This document shows positions 55,706-63,537 of a stretch of DNA of 64,000 nt, piece after piece (position 1 is the stretch's first letter; each line of letters starts with the position of its first letter). The stretch comes from CALBPI01 sp039027435 (GTDB taxonomy: Bacteria; Pseudomonadota; Gammaproteobacteria; Steroidobacterales; Woeseiaceae), in contig JBCCKF010000013.1 of the NCBI GenBank assembly GCA_039027435.1, positions 62,001-126,000 on the forward strand. The letters are read 5' to 3'. Below the pieces are notes generated by a model that saw only the letters and a list, made by a program, of their open reading frames with translations, did no database searches and was not told the DNA's origin. The position numbers and the translations under genes are program-made.

Positions 55706-56739
55706 AGCTCGCGCGCGCCGCAACGCCGTTTCTGAAACCCGCTACAGGCGTCGGTGCGATGATGCGCGAGGTATGCCTCGCGCTGGTTCCAGCGGCGATC
55801 CTGTACTTCCTGTTCTTTGGCTTTGGCATCCTGTTCAACATCGCCGTGTGTGTGCTCGCATGCGCTGCATTCGAAGCATTGGCATTGATGCTGAGAAGAC
55901 AGCCGGTAGCGGTTGTGCTGAGTGACTACAGTGTGTGCCTGACCGGCGTTCTCATCGCCTTCGCATTGCCAACCTATCTGCCCATTTACGTCACATTCAC
56001 CGCTTGTGCCGCCGCTGTCCTGCTGGGTAAGCATGTATATGGTGGGATCGGTTACAACCCATTCAATCCGGCGATGGTCGGATACGTTGTTGCACTCGTG
56101 TCATTTCCGATTGCGATGTCTGCGTGGCTGCCACCGGGCCTTGGCGATCTCGACTACACAATGCCGACCATTGGCGAACGTCTCGCCTACATCTTCACTG
56201 GCAACTGGCCCGCCCCACTGACCGCAGAGGCCATTACACGCGCCACGCCGCTCGACATGGTGCGCACCGGCCTTCGCGCGAGCGAGACGTTTGGAGAAAT
56301 CGGTAACTCGCCGATGTTTGGAACGTTCGGTGGATATGGCTGGGAGTGGGTCGGTAACGGCATCCTCGCTGGAGGTGCCTGGTTGCTGTATCGCGGCATC
56401 ATCCGCTGGCATATCCCCGTGGCAGTACTCTTCGGCATGCTTGCACCAGCAACACTCGATACGCTCGCAAGCTCCGGCACGACACCAGGACCGGCGTTTC
56501 ACCTCTTCAGTGGCGCCACTCTGCTTGGTGCATTTTTCATCGCAACCGATCCGGTATCTGCGGCCACCAGCCCTCGCGGGCGATTGATATTCGGCTTTGG
56601 TATCGGCTTTACTGCCTGGGCGATCCGCACCTGGGGTGGATATCCCGACGGCATCGCTTTTGCCGTATTGCTATGGAACGCAGCCGTACCGCTGCTCGAC
56701 CGGTACACCGCACCGAGGATCATGGGTCATGAGCGCTAG
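55702..56739 (+). CDS. rnfD: Rnf complex subunit D
   Basis: Integral membrane subunit with covalent FMN. The attachment motif is FSGATLLGAFF near residue 275, followed by TDPVSAATSPRGR. It has about nine or ten helices and 345 residues. The start is GTG, sharing GTGA with the rnfC stop. It overlaps rnfG by 11 bases. Confidence 0.96.
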   Translation: MKLARAATPFLKPATGVGAMMREVCLALVPAAILYFLFFGFGILFNIAVCVLACAAFEALALMLRRQPVAVVLSDYSVCLTGVLIAFALPTYLPIYVTFTACAAAVLLGKHVYGGIGYNPFNPAMVGYVVALVSFPIAMSAWLPPGLGDLDYTMPTIGERLAYIFTGNWPAPLTAEAITRATPLDMVRTGLRASETFGEIGNSPMFGTFGGYGWEWVGNGILAGGAWLLYRGIIRWHIPVAVLFGMLAPATLDTLASSGTTPGPAFHLFSGATLLGAFFIATDPVSAATSPRGRLIFGFGIGFTAWAIRTWGGYPDGIAFAVLLWNAAVPLLDRYTAPRIMGHER

Positions 56740-57352
56740 TGGTGTGAGCGTGCTGGGCGGTACGCTTCGGCTGACGCTGATCGCGGGTATTGCCGCGGCT
56801 ATTGTGGGTCTCGCTTGGGAGTTGACTCGCGAACCGATCGCGGCGAATCAACACGAACGCCGTATGGCGGAGTTCTCCGCGGTGCTAGGAAACTTGCCTT
56901 TCGACACACTCGACTACGACGCACCACAAAGACTCGATCCACCGCACGCGCTTCCGGGCGATGATGTCGCCGAGATCTACCATGCCAAGCTTGCAGACCG
57001 ATTTGTTGCTGCGGTGTTTGTTGTCTCGGCCGACGGTTACAACGGCCCAATCCGACTCATGATTGGCATGACCCCGGAGCGCAGTATCATCGCCGTGCGT
57101 GTGCTCTCGCACAGTGAAACACCCGGACTTGCGGACGACATCGAACGGGAACGCTCCGACTGGATCACAAGTTTCGATCAACAACGAATCAACAGTGTGA
57201 ACGATCCGGCTTGGGCACTGGAGCAAGACGGTGGTGCGTTCGAGGGCTTTACGGGTGCATCCATTACCCCGAGGGCGATTGTTTTGGCGGTACGCGACAC
57301 GCTCATCTGGGCAGAACGATTTCCTGATCGTTGGCAGGTGCACAGCCCATGA
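56729..57352 (+). CDS. rnfG: Rnf complex subunit G
   Basis: One N-terminal helix (about residues 10-30) and a periplasmic FMN-binding domain. The covalent FMN motif reads TGASIT near residues 179-184, with Thr for the more usual first Ser but the attaching final Thr kept. SETPGLADDIE is the other conserved segment. From ATG 56729 it has 207 residues. It overlaps rnfE by ATGA. Confidence 0.94.
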   Translation: MSASGVSVLGGTLRLTLIAGIAAAIVGLAWELTREPIAANQHERRMAEFSAVLGNLPFDTLDYDAPQRLDPPHALPGDDVAEIYHAKLADRFVAAVFVVSADGYNGPIRLMIGMTPERSIIAVRVLSHSETPGLADDIERERSDWITSFDQQRINSVNDPAWALEQDGGAFEGFTGASITPRAIVLAVRDTLIWAERFPDRWQVHSP

Positions 57353-57993
57353 GTCGAATCCGCGAGATCTTTGCAGATGGGCTCTGGCACAACAATGCAG
57401 GCATGGTCCAGCTGCTCGGCCTATGCCCGCTGCTTGCGATATCCAACACCGCCGTCAACGCACTGGGGTTAGCCATCGCAACACTAGCCGTGCTCACGCT
57501 CAGCAACCTCATCGTTTCAGTAGCCCGTCCGTTACTGCAGCGCGAGATTCGTATTCCCGCCTATGTGCTCATCATCGCTGCGTTGGTCACAGCTAGTGAA
57601 CTGATCTTCAACGCATTCCTACCTACACTGCATGCGAGGTTAGGGATATTTCTGCCGCTGATCGTTACCAATTGCGCGATCGTCGCCCGCGCCGAGGCCT
57701 TTGCTTCACGCAACCCACCGATGGCCGCACTGGTAGACGGGCTCGCCTATGGACTCGGTTTCGGCTGGGTGCTATTGCTCATTGGTGCCGCCAGGGAGTT
57801 GATCGGGACAGGAACGGTTTTCGCAAGACTTGACCTCTTGATCCCCGGGGCACCCGCTAGCGGTGTCACACTGGCCGACGAAGGCATGCTGCTCGCATTG
57901 CTACCGCCGGGTGCATTCTTCGCGCTCGCCGCATTGCTCGCGGTGAGAAACATCATCCATTCCAAAAAGGCAAAACTGAACGGCGGAACCTAA
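57349..57993 (+). CDS. rnfE: Rnf complex subunit E
   Basis: Integral subunit homologous to RnfA. LLGLCPLLAISNTAVNAL and FLPLIVTNCAIVARAEAFAS carry the membrane-embedded motifs. It has six helices and 214 residues from ATG 57349. It is the last gene of the operon; nth, which often follows rnfE, is absent, and the conserved core ends here. Confidence 0.96.
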   Translation: MSRIREIFADGLWHNNAGMVQLLGLCPLLAISNTAVNALGLAIATLAVLTLSNLIVSVARPLLQREIRIPAYVLIIAALVTASELIFNAFLPTLHARLGIFLPLIVTNCAIVARAEAFASRNPPMAALVDGLAYGLGFGWVLLLIGAARELIGTGTVFARLDLLIPGAPASGVTLADEGMLLALLPPGAFFALAALLAVRNIIHSKKAKLNGGT

Positions 57994-58003
57994 CCCCGTC
58001 ACT

Positions 58004-58036
58004 GGTTGCGGTGTTTGTAACTGAGCCGCAGTTTTT
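58004..58036 (+). terminator. Possible terminator of the rnf operon
   Basis: TGCGG (58007-58011) pairs with CCGCA (58026-58030) across a 14-base loop, extendable by wobble pairs, and is followed by five Ts. It lies 14 bases after the rnfE stop. The stem is short, so this is tentative. Confidence 0.4.
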
Positions 58037-58048
58037 GGTAAACAGATC

Positions 58049-58104
58049 GACCGTCTGCTTTTTGGAGAAGTACCAGGGGCGGCTTTTGGCCAGAAGCGGG
58101 CTCC
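58049..58104. repeat. Partial copy of the hairpin repeat at the core/accessory boundary
   Basis: Left arm GTCTGCTT (58053-58060) pairs with AAGCGGGC (58094-58101), including two G-T wobbles. The right arm GGCCAGAAGCGGGCTC resembles the right arm of the copy at 62489. The 31-bp inner core is missing. It sits between rnfE and the first orphan gene, marking the junction. Confidence 0.4.
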
Positions 58105-58123
58105 TCGGAGCAACTGCATTGGC

Positions 58124-58912
58124 CTAGTCATTTATTAACGACTGGTCGCGTGTAAAGAAACGGATCGACTTTGCAGTCTCAAGACTCTCTTGAACTAAAA
58201 AAACGCCAGATCGAGCACCGATTAGAATCTCATTCCCAATTGCGCCAGCACTGTTCGGATACAGGCCCGACCAGAACCGACTCCCCGTGACTAGGCTGAG
58301 CCTCTCCCGCTCGAAATGAAAGTTGAGAATCGCCGAAGTGCAGATAATGGTGAAGAAGTGATACCCACGTCTTCGCTCGCGCAAAATGACTACCGATGGA
58401 GCGCTCGGTAGCAAGGTTATACGAGAGACCTGCGGTTCTAGCGAGTCATATTCGTCGATACGATAAATCGCCCCGTCATCTGAGTTCATATGCGCGAGCC
58501 CCGTAAATACGTATAGGGACTCATCTATTCGGAAGAGCGCTTGGACGTTGTCATCTATCAGGGATTTCGACTTCCCGTCCGGAAAAGTAACCTCTAAGCC
58601 ACCACCAAACTCGCCTCGGTCGGTGCCAGTGTAGGTGTTCTTAGCCCCTTCGTAATTCAGGTTCTTCGACAAGCACGCGTGTGGATAATCAAGAATCTTG
58701 AAATCGTCATCCGCAACTTCGATGCAGATCGTGTCCTCAGAATAATTTGCCTTGATTGAGTTGTCTCCGACTGGAATTGGCATCTCAATGAATCCCAGTC
58801 TCGTGAGCTTCTCCGCCGGAGTCTCAGCGATGCAGAGTCCTGAGGAACAGATCAGGATTATTGCAAGGAGGGTTTTCAATCGTTTTCGGCCCCATGGTAA
58901 GAGACGGATCAA
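58124..58912 (-). CDS. Orphan exported protein
   Basis: 262 residues, not recognised. A basic N-terminus and a hydrophobic stretch (LLAIILICSSGLCIA) look like a type I signal peptide. The rest is beta-strand-rich with short GG/DG turns, suggesting a propeller or sandwich fold. The start is TTG 58912, or TTG 58879, which would place the signal peptide at the very N-terminus. There is no ATG in frame. It is the last of a run of minus-strand orphan genes, and its composition is more AT-rich than the core. Confidence 0.65.
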   Translation of the reverse strand: MIRLLPWGRKRLKTLLAIILICSSGLCIAETPAEKLTRLGFIEMPIPVGDNSIKANYSEDTICIEVADDDFKILDYPHACLSKNLNYEGAKNTYTGTDRGEFGGGLEVTFPDGKSKSLIDDNVQALFRIDESLYVFTGLAHMNSDDGAIYRIDEYDSLEPQVSRITLLPSAPSVVILRERRRGYHFFTIICTSAILNFHFERERLSLVTGSRFWSGLYPNSAGAIGNEILIGARSGVFLVQESLETAKSIRFFTRDQSLIND

Positions 58913-58978
58913 ATCAGATTTATGGTCGTTTTAGCTAACGGTTTCTAAAGACAATCAAGTAGCCGTTTCCTTGCTCCA

Positions 58979-59677
58979 TCAATCGGCCTGAGCTTTGTGT
59001 TTCGGGGCTGCCTTTCTTGGAGTATCACGGCACTTGATCGACGGGTATACCCCTCGCTCGATTTCTCCGCTATCTAAGTCGATAAGAACAGAGTCGCCAT
59101 TCAAAACAAAAAAATCTAACTCCTGACCTACTATACGGAAGGGTATGGACATGCATGCCCATGGTTTCGAATCCAAACAATCGGAGTCGTAACTAGAATA
59201 GTCTTCGCTGAGAGAGTCGATGTTGAATAGAAGATCACCGTCAGGCGAAAAAACCTCTATTGTGTGTAACAGTCCATCGGCATTTAGAAGTGGACCAACC
59301 ACGACCGTTCCATTTGAGGAGACGTGTAATTCGTTCAATCGCCTTGGAAAGCCCCAGAATCGTATGTGGTCGAACATCAGAGTATACGCCCCTTTCCGGC
59401 GAGCATATAGCTCGAGACTAGTACGCTTTCTTTCGTAGTCTTCGATTTCAAAAGGTGGGCCATCTGCGCGGGCTAACGCAACAAATTCACCCCTAAGACT
59501 GCTCACGGCAAAGGTTTCATTCGCCCGAGGATATTGCTCCACACCTACACTGCAATAACCATCAGGTTCTACAGCCGGAGACGGTTTATCCTCGCCACTT
59601 GCGTGTCCCGACAGAAGGACGGTAACGACCGCTAGCGGCAAGCTCCACTCAATACGATGCCGGTCTAGAAACTTCAT
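58979..59677 (-). CDS. Orphan exported protein
   Basis: 232 residues from ATG 59677 (59707 is a longer alternative). A signal peptide ends in SGHASGED. The mature part is beta-rich with repeated elements such as NGTVVVGPLLNADG and SPDGDLLFNID, like WD/NHL-type blades. Four cysteines cluster in the C-terminal half. It could be a relative of its downstream neighbour in architecture, but no sequence identity is obvious. Confidence 0.65.
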   Translation of the reverse strand: MKFLDRHRIEWSLPLAVVTVLLSGHASGEDKPSPAVEPDGYCSVGVEQYPRANETFAVSSLRGEFVALARADGPPFEIEDYERKRTSLELYARRKGAYTLMFDHIRFWGFPRRLNELHVSSNGTVVVGPLLNADGLLHTIEVFSPDGDLLFNIDSLSEDYSSYDSDCLDSKPWACMSIPFRIVGQELDFFVLNGDSVLIDLDSGEIERGVYPSIKCRDTPRKAAPKHKAQAD

Positions 59678-59734
59678 TCTCTCTGCCACCGTCAAACATC
59701 CTTTCATTGAAGCCTGAATTCCCAGTACAAACTA

Positions 59735-60523
59735 TCATCTGCCTCGGAACGAAAGCTTGTCGAACACAAGTGAGATTATTGCCACTTCCACCGCGAGGAT
59801 GGGGATCGTCAAGAGAATCCAAAGCAGGTCTGCTACAGGCCTGAAAGAGACACCCAATACACCGTACAACACCGATTCAATAGGGAGTGGGAGCATCGCT
59901 GGCAATACCAGTGCGATTGCAATCATCATTCCTTTGCCGCGACTCATGGCCCACGACTCTCTAAAGTCTAAGGGCCTATCTGTCGCGGTAGCTGGCAAGA
60001 CCAAACTGAAACGTCCTTGGAAGTAGGCGATCAAGATATAACCAAGGATGGTTCCAATCCATGCTGAGTCCCAACCGGTCATATCTCCAGATAGGGCGAA
60101 AGAAAGCATCGCTGTGGGAAGGGATAGCGCAAAATCTAGGAGCAGGATACCGACTAGCCATCCAAGAAATCTTGTCTCTCTTTCTGTCCAAAAAATACCC
60201 ATGCGATTGGGTAGAGACGGCTCACCGAGGAGTACCACACGATGCACGACCGTTGCGAAGAGTGCATAGAGCGGAAGCGTTATCAGCAACAAGAACGCGT
60301 TAGAGAATACGGACGGAGTCACGTTAGCGAACATGGCATTAGCGAGAACGATGCCTGCCATCGGCAAGAAGGCCGCGCCGAAAATCGCGCTTCTCTTTGC
60401 AATTACCTCACCAATTGCCTCGGCTACGAGCGCAAGACTCGCCGCTAACTTCCTTTTCAATGGGAGCTTCCTTTGCTGAAGGTTTCGAGTCTCGAATGAC
60501 CCCTGAGGATCAGAGGCCGTCAT
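59735..60523 (-). CDS. Orphan polytopic membrane protein
   Basis: 262 residues with six predicted membrane helices (about 45-65, 72-95, 115-140, 145-165, 198-220, 230-252). It is not recognised as a family; the layout resembles YIP1-like or glycerophosphoryl-type integral domains, without proof. The ATG at 60523 lies inside a repeat (60507-60559), so the start and first codons are formed by repeat DNA. No Shine-Dalgarno. Confidence 0.6.
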   Translation of the reverse strand: MTASDPQGSFETRNLQQRKLPLKRKLAASLALVAEAIGEVIAKRSAIFGAAFLPMAGIVLANAMFANVTPSVFSNAFLLLITLPLYALFATVVHRVVLLGEPSLPNRMGIFWTERETRFLGWLVGILLLDFALSLPTAMLSFALSGDMTGWDSAWIGTILGYILIAYFQGRFSLVLPATATDRPLDFRESWAMSRGKGMMIAIALVLPAMLPLPIESVLYGVLGVSFRPVADLLWILLTIPILAVEVAIISLVFDKLSFRGR

Positions 60524-60559
60524 CGTAGCAGAAGAGATGCGGGCGTAGATTCACTGCCA
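60507..60559. repeat. Hairpin-repeat copy, diverged arms
   Basis: The 31-bp core (60507-60537) differs from the copy at 62094 by two bases. GATTCACTGCCA at 60548 matches the right-hand part of the copy at 62489. The outer arms do not pair well here. It lies between the genes starting at 60523 and ending at 60599. Confidence 0.7.
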
Positions 60560-60598
60560 CTACCAGCCACTTGCTTCCAGTTACCGATAACTTAGCAC

Positions 60599-60976
60599 TC
60601 AGGCGATCCGGCGAAAGTACTCTCGAAAGCTCATTGCGCCCGAGATCACGTAGAGATATTCACCATCAATATGGATATCAGAATCGAGCCAATCGTTGAT
60701 CGACCCTTCCCAAACGCGAATCCGTACACGGTCAGGCGCAACATCCATCACTTCATATTTCTGAAATTCGCTGTCCCATTCTTCGTCAAGCAACAGGCTG
60801 CGGACGCTATACGAACTGTACTCCACGACAAGTTGACCAAAAAACCTGTTCTGGAATATCTGATTCACCGAATCGCTTAAACCACCGATCTCACGCATGG
60901 ATGCGAGTGTCTTCGCTTCATCGGACTGCCACTTTCCGAGAATTGCACTATGTGGAAGTTCGGAGCTTGCGGACAT
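60599..60976 (-). CDS. Orphan small protein, possible lipocalin-like fold
   Basis: 125 residues with no signal peptide. The opening ILGKWQSDEAKTL and ending FREYFRRIA recall short uncharacterised proteins of marine gammaproteobacteria (recollection). The body alternates short strands, which would fit a small beta-barrel. No catalytic motif. It lies between a repeat and a membrane-protein gene. Confidence 0.6.
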   Translation of the reverse strand: MSASSELPHSAILGKWQSDEAKTLASMREIGGLSDSVNQIFQNRFFGQLVVEYSSYSVRSLLLDEEWDSEFQKYEVMDVAPDRVRIRVWEGSINDWLDSDIHIDGEYLYVISGAMSFREYFRRIA

Positions 60977-61103
60977 CAGAATCTCACATTACAGAGGAGG
61001 TGCGAGCGAGGCCGGGTGCCTAGAATGGGTCACCAGTCGTCAGGATACCAAACTCCATCTGGGTGTCGCTTCGCGGCTATCAGTGGGCTCAACAATCATT
61101 TGT

Positions 61104-62015
61104 TCAGCGACACGATTCGAGGAGAAACGCAGGTCGGTCGATCCGCTCACCATCGTCTCCGGTGTATTGAATTTCGCTCTCTAGGTTTTGCTCCAGAAAG
61201 CAGACCAATCTTCCCGCAAGCGGTCTCCAATCTCCCGCATCTTCGTGCGGATATGCAGAAAGGCCATACCGGCCTTCCTTGAAAACGCCTCCAGCGCTGA
61301 ATACGACGTCGTCATTGCAGAGTGATCGCTGCTGAGATTCTGGGACATATGGGTGTCCTCTCACGCTAAGTTCGTGCGATTGGGCGAACTCGCCGTAGAG
61401 CGTGCTGATCTTTGCTTGGTCGCTCTCGGAGAGCTGGAACCGCAAGCGGAGCTCAGGTCTAGCTGCGGTTCGTCCGCCTCGGAACGTGTTGTGGCAGGAT
61501 AGGTCTGTAGCCGATTTTGAGACCATGACAGGTGCCGGCAACACGAGAAAGGCGAGAAGCAACGCAGCTCGACCAGAGCTTTTCCAGCTATCTGGTCTTC
61601 GCCGGAGAGGTCTCCCCGGAGAAACGGTCACAACGACGAACACCCAGGCAGACAGCGAAGCTGCAACAACGATTAGGCTTTCCGGGACAAGAATTAGATC
61701 CTGCCAGCCTAGTGCGTACGGGTTCTTTGCTGCTCGGTAGGCGCCGATTCCAAGGCCAACGAATAGGTGGAGCGAAAAGTACGCAATCTCGCTGATGTAT
61801 GCTCGAGCCCAAAAAAAGACGGGGGCTAGAGCGAGTGCCAAGAAAAAGCCGACCACAAGGGCGACAAGTGCCGCGAATGCTCCAACAGTCTGCGCGCCAT
61901 AATCGAAAAAGCTAGTAATGGCGACAACGACAGCTGAATAGACTGCAGCCAACGCAAACATAGAAAATCCGGTGCGGCCGCCGACATCAGTGCGACCGAC
62001 TATAGGATTCTCCAC
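61104..62015 (-). CDS. Orphan membrane protein with Cys-containing exported domain
   Basis: 303 residues. Four or five hydrophobic helices occupy residues 15-165. After the last helix comes a soluble domain with four cysteines (in LSCHN, SLCND, LVCFL and ESCR), the number expected for two disulfide bonds in the periplasm. Not recognised. A repeat copy lies about 65 bases upstream of its ATG. Confidence 0.6.
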   Translation of the reverse strand: MENPIVGRTDVGGRTGFSMFALAAVYSAVVVAITSFFDYGAQTVGAFAALVALVVGFFLALALAPVFFWARAYISEIAYFSLHLFVGLGIGAYRAAKNPYALGWQDLILVPESLIVVAASLSAWVFVVVTVSPGRPLRRRPDSWKSSGRAALLLAFLVLPAPVMVSKSATDLSCHNTFRGGRTAARPELRLRFQLSESDQAKISTLYGEFAQSHELSVRGHPYVPESQQRSLCNDDVVFSAGGVFKEGRYGLSAYPHEDAGDWRPLAGRLVCFLEQNLESEIQYTGDDGERIDRPAFLLESCR

Positions 62016-62081
62016 CGTTCATATTCCTCGTACGAATAATCGATTGAACTTGGACTCGCCTTCAGCGCTCTGTGAGATCCA

Positions 62082-62155
62082 GACTTCCCGTTTGGATCAG
62101 CGACCGTCATCGTAGCAGAAGAGACTCGCGGGTCGACTTACGGCCAGAACGAGTC
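62082..62155. repeat. Hairpin repeat copy with paired arms
   Basis: The 31-bp core (62094-62124) is flanked by arms that pair: GACT (62082-62085) with AGTC (62052-62055 of the next hundred, i.e. 62152-62155), and CGTT (62089-62092) with AACG (62148-62151). The core differs from the copy at 62502 by one base. It bounds one side of the 105-residue gene. Confidence 0.75.
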
Positions 62156-62471
62156 AGCCACTTCGACTGAAATGCTTTGCCAGAAAACTCGCATCAGCTG
62201 GATCGTCGGGCAGCACCTCTAGTTCTGAATCGTAGGCTTCAGCTTCAAACAGGTGCTTTCCATGATCGTCGACACCATACACAAGGCCCATCGGCTCGCC
62301 CTTTGGCCCGGTAAGGCCCTGATCCAAATGTACTATGTCTCTCGCGTTGGGCAATTTGCTAACCCCAGGGCTCAATCGGCACCTTTCGGCTGGTATTGCG
62401 CTAAGCAACTTTGCTTTTTTCGTCTTCTGAAGAATGCGATTGACTCGGCGTTGTACGTCCTTGTCGTCCAT
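62154..62471 (-). CDS. Orphan small protein in a repeat-bounded, cassette-like unit
   Basis: 105 residues, ATG 62471, no membrane segment. Its N-terminus is basic and helical (VNRILQKTKKAKLL). The middle and C-terminus are acidic, with GPKGEPMGLVYGVDDHGKH. Not recognised. It is tightly enclosed by two near-identical repeats (cores at 62094 and 62502), giving a 408-bp gene-plus-repeat unit. Confidence 0.6.
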   Translation of the reverse strand: MDDKDVQRRVNRILQKTKKAKLLSAIPAERCRLSPGVSKLPNARDIVHLDQGLTGPKGEPMGLVYGVDDHGKHLFEAEAYDSELEVLPDDPADASFLAKHFSRSG

Positions 62472-62488
62472 AGATTCCGACTTTTCGC

Positions 62489-62567
62489 GAACGTCCGTTT
62501 TGGATCAGCGACAGTCATCGTAGCAGAAGAGATCGGATGTCGATTCACGGCCAGGAAGCGGACGCTC
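62489..62567. repeat. Hairpin repeat copy with the best-paired arms
   Basis: CGTCCGTTTT (62492-62501) pairs with GGAAGCGGACG (62555-62564) through ten consecutive pairs, two of them wobble, and GA/TC extends it outward. The inner 31-bp core is at 62502-62532. Arm sequences differ from those of the copy at 62082, yet both pair, which argues for selection on the folded form. Confidence 0.75.
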
Positions 62568-62669
62568 CGAAAATCGTCTAAGGGCGGCCGAGCGCGAAGC
62601 AGCGGATTGGAAACTCCAAGCCTGCGTGCTTTGACAACCGTTAACCCGAGTCGCGTTTAGACACCGCGG

Positions 62670-63182
62670 CTATCTAGACGTCGCCTGATCTGATCTTTCG
62701 ACCGAGTCGACAATAACTCCGACGCAAATCGGCCGAAACAGTGCATACAGTCGCAAGCCGACATAAACGGCAATCGTAAAAACGAGGCTCAAAACCGGAA
62801 CGAAGACAACGATCGCAGCACACACAACCAATAGCGCTTTGATTCCGTGTACGTTGGCTCCGTTGAATGCGACGATATCCGCGCCAAAGACGGCGGCGAT
62901 TCCGACCAATAGCAGCCAGAGGGTCATCGAGACACCGAGACCGGCAGTGACCAGCTTCAATACCGTCGTAAATTCCAACCGGCGGACGACGGCGTACCAA
63001 CGATTGGTACGATCGGCTCTGCGTTCACCGCTCGAAACAAAACCGCCACCCTCCCATTCCTGTTTCCGAAGCGCAATCAGACGCTCTACTTCCCGCGCTC
63101 TCTCGGGATACTTCTGACGATCGATTGTGTTCGCCGCCTGGACAAGTTCTTCTAGTTTGTAGTTCTTAAATTCCGGAGTCAT
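62670..63182 (-). CDS. Orphan membrane protein with charged N-terminal domain
   Basis: 170 residues. The N-terminal ~65 residues are soluble and include LVQAANTIDRQKYPERAREVERLIALR, a helical motif I associate with many uncharacterised marine bacterial proteins. Two long hydrophobic helices follow (about 75-100 and 110-145). No enzyme motif. The ATG at 63182 has no clear Shine-Dalgarno. Confidence 0.6.
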   Translation of the reverse strand: MTPEFKNYKLEELVQAANTIDRQKYPERAREVERLIALRKQEWEGGGFVSSGERRADRTNRWYAVVRRLEFTTVLKLVTAGLGVSMTLWLLLVGIAAVFGADIVAFNGANVHGIKALLVVCAAIVVFVPVLSLVFTIAVYVGLRLYALFRPICVGVIVDSVERSDQATSR

Positions 63183-63254
63183 TTGCGCAGACTATCCCAA
63201 CGGTCGAAAGAGGTCTCTAGCGTTTTAGTATCCTACACCCAAGCGCAGCCGGCG

Positions 63255-63473
63255 CTATAAAGGTTTTTTCTCGGCATGTCGCTTTCGAGCAATGAAGTCG
63301 CGTGATTTCCGATAGAGATCTGAGAACGACCCCTTATAGCCCGCCTTTCGTAAAGCTGGGATGCAGTCCGCCTTGAGAGCTGAAATAAGTTGTCGTTTAT
63401 AGGTGCCCAACGAAACCTCCGCTTGTGTCGGCGTCAGATTATGACGCTCTCCAAACAACCTAGAACGGGTCAA
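63255..63473 (-). CDS. Possible truncated DUF4304-like gene
   Basis: 72 residues from a TTG at 63473. The part ALKADCIPALRKAGYKGSF resembles the N-terminus of DUF4304 proteins, but the protein then ends after about 20 residues instead of continuing into the hydrophobic strand region of that family. I read it as a fragment or decayed gene, with moderate doubt that it is expressed. Confidence 0.35.
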   Translation of the reverse strand: MTRSRLFGERHNLTPTQAEVSLGTYKRQLISALKADCIPALRKAGYKGSFSDLYRKSRDFIARKRHAEKKPL

Positions 63474-63511
63474 CAGCAGTGCTCGAGTTAGCTACTCGAC
63501 AAGGCTCTGAA

Positions 63512-63537
63512 GTCGGCCAGGAGCTGACGATCGTGAC
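63512..63537. repeat. Partial right-arm copy of the hairpin repeat
   Basis: GTCGGCCAGGAGCTGACG resembles the CGGCCAGGAAGCGGACG arm of the copy at 62489. I see neither the 31-bp core nor a convincing left arm. It lies exactly between two minus-strand genes. Confidence 0.35.

Noticed and set aside
57994..58123. A tRNA or other stable RNA in the gap after rnfE
   Set aside because: No cloverleaf or TPsiC-like segment could be fitted; the visible hairpins are explained by the terminator-like stem and the repeat copy.
60476..60523. Small ORFs starting MTVADP or MTASDP inside each repeat core
   Set aside because: The shared start arises from the repeat sequence itself. Only the copy at 60523 continues into a long frame; the other two are short and out of frame with the downstream genes.
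58049..62567. Classic integron attC sites
   Set aside because: The repeats fold, but I could not place RYYYAAC and GTTRRRY end motifs at the expected positions, so I describe them as hairpin repeats only.
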